64,000 nucleotides of DNA from Spinacia oleracea (Eukaryota; Streptophyta; Magnoliopsida; Caryophyllales; Amaranthaceae), in NCBI RefSeq assembly GCF_020520425.1, contig NC_079487.1, forward strand, positions 1,364,001 to 1,428,000, in the 5' to 3' direction. Made by a program: the position numbers and the translations under genes. Positions within the stretch are counted from its first letter, which is position 1, and every line of letters starts with the position of its first letter. The notes beneath the pieces were generated by a model, which saw only the letters and a program-made list of their open reading frames with translations, was not told the DNA's origin and made no database searches. Positions 1 through 11,423 of this stretch are shown here, piece by piece.

Positions 1-195
1 TCGCGCGCGCAGCGCGCGATGTCGCTCGCCCAGCGAGCGATCTCGCGCGCGCGCACTGCGAGCGATAGCTCGCGTGCGATGGGGCGCTGTGCGGAGGCTT
101 GCGATAGGACAGCAGCAGCTATGCGACGAGCGCATGGGCTGCGCGCACATGGCCAGCAATGGCTGTGTGCGTGCGGCCCATGGGCGTGCAACGCG
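1..195 (+). repeat. GC-rich leader block of copia element A
   Basis: This stretch is very GC-rich, dominated by CGCGCG, GCTCGC and GAGCGA motifs, and ends abruptly at an AT-rich leader near 200. The same block occurs inverted in element B at 14857-15480, so it is part of the element's untranslated leader and not a host CpG island. No coding potential is claimed. Confidence 0.75.
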
Positions 196-3100
196 TAGGG
201 TGTTTGCGTTACGATTAGATCGTTTTGAATGTTTAATTTGAAAATTTCAGTTCACGTAATTTTAATTAATTTTAAAATTAATAATTTGAATTAATTTCTT
301 GGATTTTAATTTTGAATATTATAATTATAATAAATGGAATTTATTCTAATTATTTTACTAAAATTAAAATCATGAATTAATTTAAATGCGACTGAAATTA
401 AATTAAATTTTTGGATTCAATTATAAATTTATATGAGCTTTAAATTTTAATTAAATTTGTATGTTTCCGGTTAGACTAGAAATACAATTTTATGTTTAAA
501 ATTAGTAAAGCATATGAATTTATTGGTTTGAGTGGGAGCGTTTTTAGTCATAAACTCTTGATTAGGTCTACAAATCCTTAAGGTTAAAACAACTTGATTA
601 GAATTAATAAGGACTGAATAATTGGTAGATTATTGGTGCCCTTGATTAATTGCTGCAAATGTTTACGTGATGCATAATGTGTTTTACTAACCAGCTATGT
701 GGGCCATTCATGATAATGAATGGGTGAATGGTATATATTGTATATGTACTATTTTGCAGGTTATGAAGTGACTAGTATGGCCCAAATAGGATAGAAAATA
801 TGGTCTGCGTACCATTAATTTGAATGTAATTGGTCTAAAGTACCAAAGTTATTTTTCAATTCAAATATGGTCTACGAACCATCAAATAGTTGTAATTAGT
901 TATAGCTTATCCTATTTGAAGAAAATGGTGCCTCCCACGGAGATTTTCAAGACGGACTTTGAAGTCAAAGCTTCAAGATGAAGTCGGGCCATACTAGATC
1001 ACAAATATCTTATGCATGTTTTAAGTTATTTATTGTTTTTAAATATGTCTTAAAATGCATGAGATCAAAAGCTTGATTATGTTGCATGATTAAGGATTTT
1101 AGTTCACTTAAAATCTAACCAACATAGTAAGAGCCTTAAGTTCCAAACTTAAAAATTGAGTTAAAAGGTGCCATGCCAAAATATACACTTGCTTGGATAT
1201 CCTTTACATCAATCTAGTAATAGTTTTCGCTCAGCGAGGTGTTACTTATTGGTCCTAAAGGGGCAAGGTACACAAATAATTGTGAGTACATGTTAGTTTT
1301 GGTGAAACTCAACGATATAAGTAAGGAGTCCTTTTATGTCGTGGCAAATTCGATAGGTTTACCTAATAAGTTCTTAGACGTACCTATCAACCAAGAGTAG
1401 TTTCTAGACTATTAGCAAAAGGCTTTTGCTTACCTAAAATGTTTTAGAATTGAGTCGACAAACTGTGCTTAATTCTTCAATGGTTTTAGGGTCTTGGAAT
1501 CATTTTATTCACACCTGCCGGAACAATAAAATCGAATAAAATGCTAATAACTTGTTTGAATTGCATGGTTGCTTTAATTTCAAGTTATTATTCATGATAA
1601 ATGTTTAGACTTTGCATGCTTCAATGTATGTTTTAATTATTGTTTATAATTAAATATCTTGCACTGCAATAAATCCTTTTAGAAAGGTAACAGTAAATTT
1701 CCTCGATTGGTAGTGAATCCAAGAACGATTCACGGAAAAAGAGAGAAAGTGAGCAATTTAAAATGTACATTTCTTATATCGACTTTTATGGTTGTTTTCG
1801 AATATCAAAATCGAATGGCAAACCAATTGGTGCTTGTGAATTCAAAATACATTGTAGTTTTGAGATCATAAAGCATTGAGCTTAAACGCTCAGCTTTACC
1901 AATGGTTAACAACCTAATATCTTTGTCCATTTAATTCTCGAATGAGTCTAGTCCCTAGACATTCGAATAGATCGATGCTTAGAGAACTTTAGAAGCTTCT
2001 GGTAAGATCATCTAGTTGAAACAGAATATTCAACATAAATTAAAATGGTAAAGAACCTTGTTGGTGACATTGGACATGTCTAACAAAGTATAAAAGTCAA
2101 CACTAAAGAATTCAATTCTTAAGACTATAAGAAAGGGTACAAGAAATAGGAAAACGAGGAACAAATGAAAGGAATTTACGATTCCGTTTCTACCTATAAA
2201 TTTATGTTTAAAGAGAAGTGACCTAGCAATCAAACTTCCTTGGTATCATATACCGCTTGAGGTTCTTACTTTGGTAATAACTCAAACAATGGAAGCTAGG
2301 ATACACTAATGACCTACAAGTGGGAAATGAAGCATGGCAATGCTACATTAATTGTAGGGTCATCTAAGTTTGTTTTAAGTCCTTTCAAAGGCTGGAACTT
2401 AATGGCTATTTTGTTCCATAATCAGCATACCTAAATTTCTGCTTCAAACACAGAAAGACTCACATTCAAGAAAAACAAAAACAATGTTTGTTTGTTTATT
2501 TGAATGAAATGGTCAATTACAGGTTGAGTCAATATGCTTGATTAAAACAAACAACTCTTTAAAGAACTTTACTAGGTTCAAATCAAACCCTTGATTTGAG
2601 TTCCATTAAATCTTTGGCATTGTTGCTTAGACCATATCAACAAGTTAACATTCATAAGCTCTATTTTGATGGACTTTTGAAAGTTGGTTGATTTCTAGAT
2701 CAACTTAAGACAAGCTAGTCTTACTTGTTGAAAGTAACAAAGAATATGAACTATTGTTAGAACGCCTAGACGATAGAGTTCAAAGCTAAAGAAAGGTTTT
2801 ATGACTTTATTATTTCACATGGATTTGAGTGAATATAGGTTTATTTACTCAAATGTGATATAAGTTGAATCTGTTTGGCTAGTTCAAAGATTCAGAAGTA
2901 TAAAATCCACTCGGCAAGAAATCATAAAGATCTAGGTTAGATCATGTTGATGATTACTTGAGACCAAATATGATCATCAATGATTGTGTGTTGTAATTTC
3001 ACAATCTAGCTCCATAAGATATGGCATATCTACGTTAGAATGATCGAAGTCAATTAGTACTTGATTCGATCAATGATGAATCATAAAGACTTTTCCTATA

Positions 3101-3289
3101 ATTTCTAAAACAAAATGCTCAACTACCACCAAACTAAACCAAATTCGTCAAAGCTATTGAAAAGTAATTTCAGAATATCTTTTCATAATATATCTAAAGA
3201 GTTCCTAAACTCAGTGGGAGCTTAGTGTTTGTTATTCAACAAACTAAGGCCCAAGCATGGATATATGTTTCATTGTGATTTATTCAAAT

Positions 3290-4240
3290 GAGACACAAGG
3301 GTATTGTTTCTACCACGAATTTTTGAGAACATAATGTTTGTTTGCTCGAAATAATGTCCTTTTGGAGATTCGTTTCCAAAATGACAAGTGGGAGAAAATA
3401 GACCTCGAAAGTTTTCGAGGCGAACAACAAACATAAACGGACATTCCGGAGGCTTTTCAAAGTGCTTCAGAAAATCCGAACTTATTCTGTAAGGACTTTA
3501 CAAGTGGCTTTAAAGAATAGACATCTCTTAGAAGACTTTACAAGTGCTTCAAGGAGAACAGAATATTCAAAGGACTTTAAGTGGCTATTGATATTCTAAT
3601 GTTTGATGTTCTATACCCTAGTAGGCATAGAGTTCAAGTCACTGGAACTATGAGATTCTTCTATTAGATAGTGAAGAAACATGGAGTTCAGGTCATTGAA
3701 GCTATGCGATTCTTCCATTAGATAGTGAAGAAACCTACAACTTGCAGTCAAACTATTATCATGTAGATTAATGAGTTTGTGACTTGTAAGAAAGCTATGA
3801 CGAAACCCAGATTCCCTAAAAAGGTTAGAGGCCATATATAGACTCAAATGTTTTAAATGGTTAGAGGCCATAAAACATACTCAATGTTTTGATAACAAAA
3901 TTGAAATTTTGTTGATTTGCAAGAATAGTTTCACACCTATTGGTTGCAAGTTTGTTTTAAGGATAAAAACCATCAAACATGAATTGTGTTCACACACAAA
4001 GCTAGATTAGTTGCTAAAAGTTACAAGCAAATTCACAATGTGGATTGTGTTGAAACCTCATGCAAAATCGTAATGCTTCAAGTCTATAATTCAAGCAATG
4101 ATTGCATATTGGTAAATATGGCAATTGGATGACAAAAGTATTCCTCAATCAAATGTTGGAATAAACTATGTACATGGCATGTCATAGGATTTGTGGATCC
4201 AAATAAATGCTTGAAAAGGAAAGCTAGCTTATAAAATCTA
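3290..4240 (+). pseudogene. Decayed copia pol (reverse transcriptase) of element A
   Basis: Translations show scattered copia pol similarity broken by many stops and frame changes. Around 3300-3420 it follows the integrase-RT linker that element B encodes near 11200-11330, including the TSGRKVDLEE-like stretch. Around 3940-4050 it reads close to GCKWVFK and HKARLVAK, which match the RT start in B (GSKWVFK, FKARLVAK). Around 4170-4210 there is a GFVDPNKC-like match to the GFEDPKNA region. It cannot encode a working enzyme. Low-level similarity probably continues to about 5000 but I could not follow it residue by residue. Confidence 0.65.
3630..3736 (+). repeat. Two-copy tandem repeat, about 53 bp
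   Basis: Two adjacent imperfect copies (3630-3682 and 3683-3736) each begin GAGTTCA and end TAGATAGTGAAGAAAC, inside the decayed internal region of element A. This looks like local slippage duplication. Confidence 0.8.
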
Positions 4241-5300
4241 AGTACAGATTTAAGCAAGCAATTGGGAATTGGAACTGTATTTTAAGTGAAGCTAATAAGC
4301 ATTTTAGTTTCATAAAATATACATGATTCTTATAGATGTATAAGAAGTTTAGTGGGAGTACATAAAAACTTATTTGGTCCTATGTGTATCACACACATAT
4401 CTCTCTATTGTGAAATAACATTCAAATGCTAATGACTTAGATTTGAAATTATTCATCAATGATGGACCATGGCGAAACTTAGTACATATTGGGTATTAAG
4501 ATCTATTTACAAAGATCTTATAATATTGTTTAAGATTAAGTAATGGCATTTACTAAATCAAACACGAAAGTCTCCATTGGAGATATTCGACCCATGTGAA
4601 TAAATCTAAGTAAAGAATGTTTGAACTATGTATAAGCATTTACTAAGTTAAACATCAAAGAGTCTAAATGAGATTCTTAACCTATATTATATGTCAAAGA
4701 ATTTAGCTGGATTCAGTATCTACCAAAATTGAATGAGCTAAAGTTACATGAATAGAATTCAATTGGGAATTATTCTGCAAAAGAATTTATCATGTATGAT
4801 ATAATATGAGGATCGCCAAAAACGTATCGTATGACTTTAGGCATGACGAACATATACCAATCTCTATTGATCTAAGTGAAGATCAACTAGATTGAGACCA
4901 AGAATACTTATGGTACTTGAAAAGGTACATAGGAATAGTTCTTGATTCAAGGAAATAAAGATACGCTAAATATTGATGCTACACGCATAAACACTGGCAA
5001 AGGATCAAGCAAGACCCTTTGGAGTTAACCATTGACAAGGACGAGCTAAAGAGCATCGTGTTTCGAAATGGCAACATGGGTTGGAGACCATGAGTTGTTG
5101 CGTGGGAAATTAAAATAATAATTTCTATGTTCTAAGATATAGTTGGAGAGTCTTCCACATATCTATGAACTGCTTGGATAGGTAAATCCAAACAAAGCAT
5201 CACTAGCAACCTATACAGTTGAAGTAAAAGTAATTATTGCCTAAGAAGTAATAAAACAGGGTTGTTTAAAGTTCTTCACTGAACTTGGGTAGATCACCTA

Positions 5301-5425
5301 TCTGCTGGCTTGATGGTTCTTCATTGAAAAATGCGTAGAACCACTCTTGAAGCAAGAAAAACGTCTGCTAACTTGATGGTTCTTCATTGCAAAATGAGTA
5401 AAACCACCGTCGAAGTAAGAAAGAC
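5301..5425 (+). repeat. Two-copy tandem repeat, about 63 bp
   Basis: Copies at 5301-5363 and 5364-5425 both start TCTGCT, contain TTGATGGTTCTTCATTG and end with an AAGNAAGAAA stretch. They lie in the internal non-coding DNA of element A, whose stretch 4240-6440 holds no other feature I can support. Confidence 0.75.
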
Positions 5426-6440
5426 TAGATCACATAATAAACAAACTCGAAAAGATCTTATCATCATATCTCGAAGAACATTCGATGAAAAGGATATTAA
5501 GATTGGCAAAGCATGATAACTAAACCTATGCAACAAGTGAGAAGCAACACTCACGTTGTAGCACTGGAAATCAAGCATAGCTTTGAATTCCATGAATTGT
5601 TTTAGAAGATGGGTTTGAGGCCCATGGTTATAAAACATTGGGGTTGAACATTTATCATATATGAAATGTATTTTCATATTCCATTTAATCTTGGTTTAGT
5701 ATTAAATGATGAGTCCCTTCAATTTGACGATATATTCAAGATAGACTGTCAGGACCAGTCCTGTGACTAAGAAATGTCTATCAAGTGAACTTGAATGTCA
5801 AAAGTTGAAAATGGTCCCTAATCGGAGTTTTCTATAAAATTGGACGCATAGAAAACGTTAGACGATTAGAATGCAAGATGACTAGTAGTTCTGTTTCTTG
5901 AACTATGTGGACATGGCAATGTCATAATCATTTGCATAGATACTTACTTTGGGAAGACTAGTATCGGACAAGACCTATGAAACTTTACTGTAAGAGATGA
6001 AAGTCTGTCATAAGTAAATTTCATTAAATTATTAGACACTAAATCCTCAATACCTGAGTGATTTGAGATTACTTGTTTGAGAACTGGTTGCTTTGACGTT
6101 GACCAACCGTCGCACCGTAAAAGGAGGCTATAAAGGCAACGCTCAGGTAATCACCTATCAAACGAAGTCTAATCTCAAGATCGCAAGATTGGGATTGTCC
6201 TCCCATAAATCGGGATGAGATGCTTAAAAGTTGTACAAGGCCACTCGGAGAGCTAGAAACTGTGAAATGCATGGCCGTGCTCGGATGAATCATAGGCTAT
6301 GATTATCTGTTTATTTGATCAGTTGAACTCTGAAACCGAGGAACACCTCTGGACATAATAAGGATGACAACTCTTACCTTATGTTCAAGAGCAAGCATCG
6401 AGCGACAAAGGAATTAGGAAATGCACACTTGTCCCTAAGG

Positions 6441-6453
6441 ACAAGTGGGAGAC
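6441..6453 (+). other. Polypurine tract of element A
   Basis: The purine-rich run ACAAGTGGGAGAC sits immediately before the TGAAGGAAAT start of the 3' LTR. In LTR retrotransposons this is the plus-strand primer. Element B has the matching tract, inverted, at 8558-8570. Confidence 0.8.
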
Positions 6454-6764
6454 TGAAGGAAATAATGCCCTTGGTCCAAGTATGCATTCTATGTTAAGTC
6501 TAATAAATGCGGTTCAGTATTAATTAACAAGTTAATAATTCAGTGAGATCAAGTGAGCTGAATGCCTAGCTAGAGGCCGCTTCAGTTCAAGTGGAATTAA
6601 TGATATTAATCCACAGCTTACTCTTGACTGAACCCGTAGGGTCACACAAATAGTACGTAAACGGATCAAGTATTTAATGGCATTAAATACTCCATCTATG
6701 AATATTCGGAACCGACGGATCTTGGTTTCAGTGGGAGCTAAGATCGTCACAGGCAAGAAATGAA

Positions 6765-7090
6765 TACTCCGGAAACGATGATATTGCCGGAAACGGAAAT
6801 ATGGATCGAATCGGAAATATGAATATTATCCAAGTCGTAGATGTTGCCGGAAACGGAAACATGGTACGTATCGGAAAATATTATTGGAAATGGAAATATT
6901 ACCAGAATCGGAAATATTACCGGAAACGGAAATATTGTCAGAATCGGAAATATTGCCGGAATCGGAAAATAATTCCGGAAACGGAAATATTAAATATTTG
7001 TTCGAAACGGAAATTAATTCCGGAATCGGAAATATTAAATATTGTTCGTATCGGAAATAGATTCCGGAAATGGAAATTTAATCGGAAGCG
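6765..7090 (+). repeat. Degenerate TTCCGGAA-type tandem repeats inside LTR A
   Basis: A series of short, variable units of the type ATTNCCGGAATCGGAAAT is repeated with roughly 12-24 bp spacing. Inverted copies lie at 7915-8245 and 16965-17265 in the LTRs of element B, with a length difference between the two B copies near 8085-8110, so copy number varies between LTRs. Confidence 0.8.
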
Positions 7091-7470
7091 TATCGTACGA
7101 ATTAGCATCGGACGAGGCTTGCCGGACGAAGGCCCAGCACGAAGCCGGGGCCATCGCCCAGCAAGCATGCGCGCCACAAGCCCAGCCAAGGCAGCGGCCA
7201 GGCCTACCGCAAGGCAGGCCCAGCGCGCGCCAAGGGCCACGGCTGCGTGGGCCGTGCTGCGCGGGCTGCTGCTCGCACGCGCATGGGCAGCCCTTGTGGC
7301 TGCCGTGTGTGTGTGAGTTTGTGCTCATGCGTGATTCCTGAATCTACAAGAGTCAGTGTATGATTAAATTTCTATTCCTAATTGGATAAATTAATTAAAT
7401 AGAATTTATGTAGGATTCTAATTCTAATTAATTCGCATCCTACTAGGATTACGATTCCTTTTCCATAACT

Positions 7471-7481
7471 CTATAAATAAA
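7471..7481 (+). promoter_or_regulatory. TATA box of LTR A
   Basis: CTATAAATAAA on the + strand, with the inverted equivalent at 16556-16565 in the full LTR of element B. The position within the LTR, upstream of a non-repetitive stretch leading to the LTR end, fits a retrotransposon promoter. Confidence 0.6.
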
Positions 7482-7836
7482 GGCCTAGGGGTCATAATTT
7501 ATACACAAGTTTCAAAGTATTCAAAAGTGAGTTTTTGAGAGAAAATCAAACACACATCTTGCTCAAAAGTGCCGAAATTTTCTAGTACCTTAAGGGCGAT
7601 TCTAGTTGGTCAATCTTAAGGCGGATCCGGACGTGCTGTGGACTATCTACGGAGGGACGACACTTGGAGTCCTAAAAGACTTGTTCTTGTTCGGTTCGGG
7701 CGCAGCTAGGGAGGGCACGCAACAAAGAGTATGCATCTAAATTATGCTATATGATTATGTGTAAATAATATGTTGTCCTGGGTTAATGGTTGTTTCCGCA
7801 TGATCTATGTAATGTCATATGTATCATAACCTAACA

Positions 7837-8557
7837 GGCTGGTGCGTTTGTGGCGCGCTGGCCCGGCTTCGTGCTGGGCCTTCGTCTGGCAGGCCTCGTC
7901 CGATGCTAATTCGTACAATACGCTTCCGATTAATTTCCCGATTCCGGAATTCATTTTCGATACGAACAATATTCAATATTTCCGATTCCGGAATCAATTT
8001 CCGTTTCGAACAAATATTTAATATTTCCGTTTCCGGAATTATTTTCCGATTCCGATAATATTTCCGATTCTGACAATATTTCCGTTTCCGGCAATATTTC
8101 CGATTCCGGCAATATTTCCATTTCCGATAATATTTTCCGATACGTACCATGTTTCCGTTTCCGGCAACATCTACGACTTGGACAATATTTATATTTCCGA
8201 TACGATCCATATTTCCGTTTCCGGCAATATCATCGTTTCCGGAGTATTCATTTCTTGCCTGTGACGATCTCAGCTCCCACTGAAACCAAGATCCGTCGAT
8301 TCCGAATATCCATAGATGGAGTATTTAATGCCATTAAATACTTGATCCGTTTACGTACTATTTGTGTGACCCTACGGGTTCAGTCAAGAGTAAGCTGTGG
8401 ATTAATATCATTAATTCCACTTGAACTGAAGCGGCCTCTAGCTAGGCATTCAGCTCACTTGATCTCACTGAATTATTAACTTGTTAATTAATACTGAACC
8501 GCATTTATTAGACTTAACATTGAATGCATACTTGGACCAAGGGCATTATTTCCTTCA
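7837..8557 (-). repeat. 3' LTR of element B, truncated at the junction with A
   Basis: Corresponds to 16863-17580 of the full B LTR. It ends (on the - strand it starts) with TGAAGGAAAT at 8557. The missing part probably lies left of element A, outside the window, if A inserted into this LTR. Confidence 0.85.
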
Positions 8558-8570
8558 CTCTCCCACTTGT
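8558..8570 (-). other. Polypurine tract of element B
   Basis: On the - strand this is GGACAAGTGGGAG directly before the LTR start, the same tract as in element A. The region from here to the pol stop at 9423 is the untranslated 3' part of the internal region; I see no gene in it. Confidence 0.75.
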
Positions 8571-9422
8571 CCTTAGGGACAAGTGTGCATTTCCTAATAC
8601 CTTTGTCGCTTGATGCTTGCTCTTGAACATAAGGTAAGAGTTGTCATCCTTATTATGTCCAGAGGTGTTTCTCGGTTTCAGAGTTCAACTGATCAAATAA
8701 ACAGATAATCATAGCCTATGATTCATCCGAGCACGGCCATGCATTTCACAGTTTCTAGCTCTCCGAGTGGCCTTGTACAACTTTTAAGCATCTCATCCCG
8801 ATTTATGGGAGGACAATCCCAATCTTGCGATCTTGAGATTAGACTTCGTTTGATAGGTGATTACCTGAGCGTTGCCTTTATAGCCTCCTTTTACGGTGCG
8901 ACGGTTGGTCAACGTCAAAGCAACCAGTTCTCAAACAAGTAATCTCAAATCACTCAGGTATCGAGGATTTAGTGTCTAATAATTTTAATGAAATTTACTT
9001 ATGACAGATTTTCATCTCTTACAGTAAAGTTTCATAGGTCTTGTCCGATACTAGTCTTCCCAAAGTAAGTATCTATGCAAATGATTATGACATTGCCATG
9101 TCCACATAGTTCAAGAAACAGAACTACTAGTCATCTTACATTCTAGTCGTCTAACATTTTCTATGCGTCCAATTTTATAGAAAACTCCGACTAGGGACCA
9201 TTTTCAACCTTTGACATTCAAGTTCACTTGATAGACATTTCTTAGTCACAGGACTGGTCCTGGCAGTCTATCTTGAATATATTGTCAAATTGAAGGGACT
9301 CATCATTTAATAAACCACAAATTAAATGGAAAAATGAATTCTTTTCATTTATTGTGAATGATTAATCAATAATGTTTTACAAAGATTTAAACTCTAAAAC
9401 TTTAAAACATTAAACAGGGATA

Positions 9423-11423
9423 TCAAAGCCATTCTCCAATATGCTTGATTCCCATAGCTGCAGTGTGCGAGTTGTGCTTCGCCTGCGGCAGAGGTTTAGT
9501 CAATGGATATGATATGTTGTCATCAGTTCCAATCTTGTTTATCTCGACTTCTTTTCTTTCAACGAACTCTCGTAGAAGGTGAAATCTACGAAGTACATGC
9601 TTGACTCTCTGGTGGTGTCTAGGCTCCTTTGCCTGTGCAATAGCTCCGTTATTATCACAATACAGGGCTATTGGTCCTTTAATGGAGGGGACTACACCAA
9701 GTTCACCTATGAACTTCCTTAGCCATATAGCTTCCTTTGCTGCTTCATGTGCAGCAATGTACTCCGCTTCAGTTGTAGAATCCGCAATGGTGCTTTGCTT
9801 AGCACTTTTCCAGCTTACTGCTCCTCCGTTGAGGCAGAAGACAAACCCAGACTGTGATCTGAAATCATCTTTGTCGGTTTGGAAACTTGCGTCCGTATAG
9901 CCTTTAACAATTAATTCATCATCTCCACCAGAGACCAGGAAGTCATCTTTGTGCCTTTTCAGGTACTTCAGAATATTCTTGGCAGCAGTCCAATGCGCCT
10001 CTCCTGGGTCTGACTGGTATCTGCTCGTAGCACTGAGTGCATACGCAACATCCGGGCGTGTACATATCATAGCATACATTATTGAACCAATCAATGATGC
10101 ATATGGAATCCCATTCATTCGTCTACGCTCATCAAGTGTTTTTGGGCACTGATTCTTGCTTAGAGTCATTCCATGAGACATGGGTAGGTAGCCTCGCTTG
10201 GAGTCCGCCATCTTGAACCTATCAAGCAACTTATTGATATAAGTGCTTTGACTAAGTCCAATCATCCTTTTAGATCTATCTCTGTAAATCTTGATGCCCA
10301 ATATGTACTGTGCTTCTCCTAGATCTTTCATCGAAAAGCATTTCCCAAGCCAAATCTTGACAGAGTCATTTCCGATAAGTAATATGTCATCGACATACAA
10401 TACTAGGAAAGCAATTTTGCTCCCACTAACCTTCTTGTATACACAAGATTCGTCTGCGTTCTTGATGAAACCAAAGTCACTGACTGCTTCATCAAAACGT
10501 ATATTCCAGCTCCTGGATGCCTGCTTCAATCCGTAGATTGACTTCTTTAGCTTGCATACCTTTTTAGCATTCTTTGGATCCTCAAAACCTTCAGGCTGTG
10601 TCATAAACACAGTTTCTGTTAAAACGCCGTTTAAGAAAGCAGTTTTGACATCCATCTGCCATATTTCGTAATCGTAATATGCAGCGATTGCTAACATTAT
10701 CCGAATAGACTTTAGCATTGCAACTGGTGAAAAGGTTTCATCGTAATCCACACCGTGGACTTGCCTGTAACCTTTTGCAACCAATCTAGCTTTGAAAACT
10801 TCAAGTTTCCCATCTTTGTCCTTTTTCAGTTTGAAAACCCATTTGCTTCCAATGGCTTGGTAGCCATCTGACAAATCGACCAAATCCCATACTTGGTTTT
10901 CAGACATGGAGTCTAATTCAGATTGCATGGCTTCTTGCCATTGCTTGGAGCTAGGGCTCGTCATAGCTTGTTTGTAAGTCGCAGGTTCATCACTTTCAAG
11001 TAATAGAACGTCATAGCTCTCGTTCGTCAAAATACCTAAGTACCTTTCCGGTTGAGATCTATATCTTTGCGATCTACGCGGGGTAACATTTCTAGATTGA
11101 CCATGATTCTCACCAGATTCTTCTAAAGATCTCTGAGTTTCATCCTGAATGTCATCTTGAGCATTCTCTAGAGTTTGTTGTTCGACTCGAATTTCTTCGA
11201 GGTCTACTTTTCTCCCACTTGTCATTTTGGAAATGTGATCTTTCTCCAAAAAGACACCATCTCGAGCAACAAACACCTTGTTCTCAGATGTATTGTAGAA
11301 GTAATACCCCTTTGTTTCCTTTGGATAGCCCACAAGGATACATTTGTCAGATTTTGGATGAAGTTTGTCTGAAATTAATCGTTTGACGTATACTTCACAT
11401 CCCCAAATCTTAAGAAAAGACAT
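9423..11423 (-). pseudogene. Copia pol: reverse transcriptase and RNase H (3' part of broken polyprotein)
   Basis: An open frame of 666 codons encoding the C-terminal half of a copia polyprotein. The start of the frame finishes the integrase C-terminus (SFLKIWGCEVYVK). After an acidic linker come the RT motifs: GSKWVFKLK at residues 192-200, KARLVAKGYRQ at 211-221, the first catalytic Asp in QMDVKTAFLNG at about 258, and YVDDILLIGND at 342-353. RNase H follows with GYTDASF, ADSTTEAEY and LYCDNNGAI motifs, and the frame ends near GIKHIGEWL. It would normally be one protein with the upstream frame (11375-13393). The two are now in different frames because of a small deletion near 11465-11475, so this half would not be made as part of the polyprotein. 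All RT catalytic residues appear intact. Confidence 0.92.

Larger units (their letters stand above)
1..7836 (+). mobile_element. Ty1/copia element A, non-autonomous, 5' end outside window
   Basis: This is the 3' part of a copia retrotransposon on the + strand. It contains a leader (about 1-1690), decayed internal DNA, a polypurine tract before 6454 and a complete 3' LTR (6454-7836). Its leader matches, in reverse complement, the leader of element B (about 13500-15300), and its LTR is nearly identical by eye to B's LTR, so both belong to one family. The internal part has no intact ORF. Stop-riddled similarity to copia reverse transcriptase is visible only around 3290-4240. No clear gag was found. 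The 5' LTR and primer site lie left of the window. The inference is a non-autonomous element moved by enzymes of B-like relatives. The family is certain; the lineage within copia was not determined. Confidence 0.88.
6454..7836 (+). repeat. 3' LTR of copia element A (1383 bp)
   Basis: Starts TGAAGGAAAT after the polypurine tract and ends AACCTAACA, giving the TG...CA ends typical of LTRs. It holds three parts: a 5' AT-rich part; a long run of degenerate TTCCGGAA/GGAAATATT repeats (about 6765-7090) followed by a GC-rich block (about 7100-7310); and a probable promoter with a TATA box (CTATAAATAAA at about 7471-7481) and the presumed transcript start downstream. The full-length LTR of element B at 16200-17580 is the same sequence inverted. 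ORFs inside this LTR are repeat-driven and not regarded as genes. Confidence 0.9.

Noticed and set aside
6069..6293. 74-codon ORF on the - strand, also at 8718-8942 inverted
   Set aside because: Same sequence in the untranslated 3' part of elements A and B; antisense to the elements and without family similarity.
6801..7341. ORFs of 97-171 codons in the LTR of element A and the matching ones at 7819-8210 and 16675-17233
   Set aside because: They are built from the degenerate GGAAAT/TTCCGG repeats and the GC-rich block, exist in several frames on both strands, and repeat in every LTR copy.
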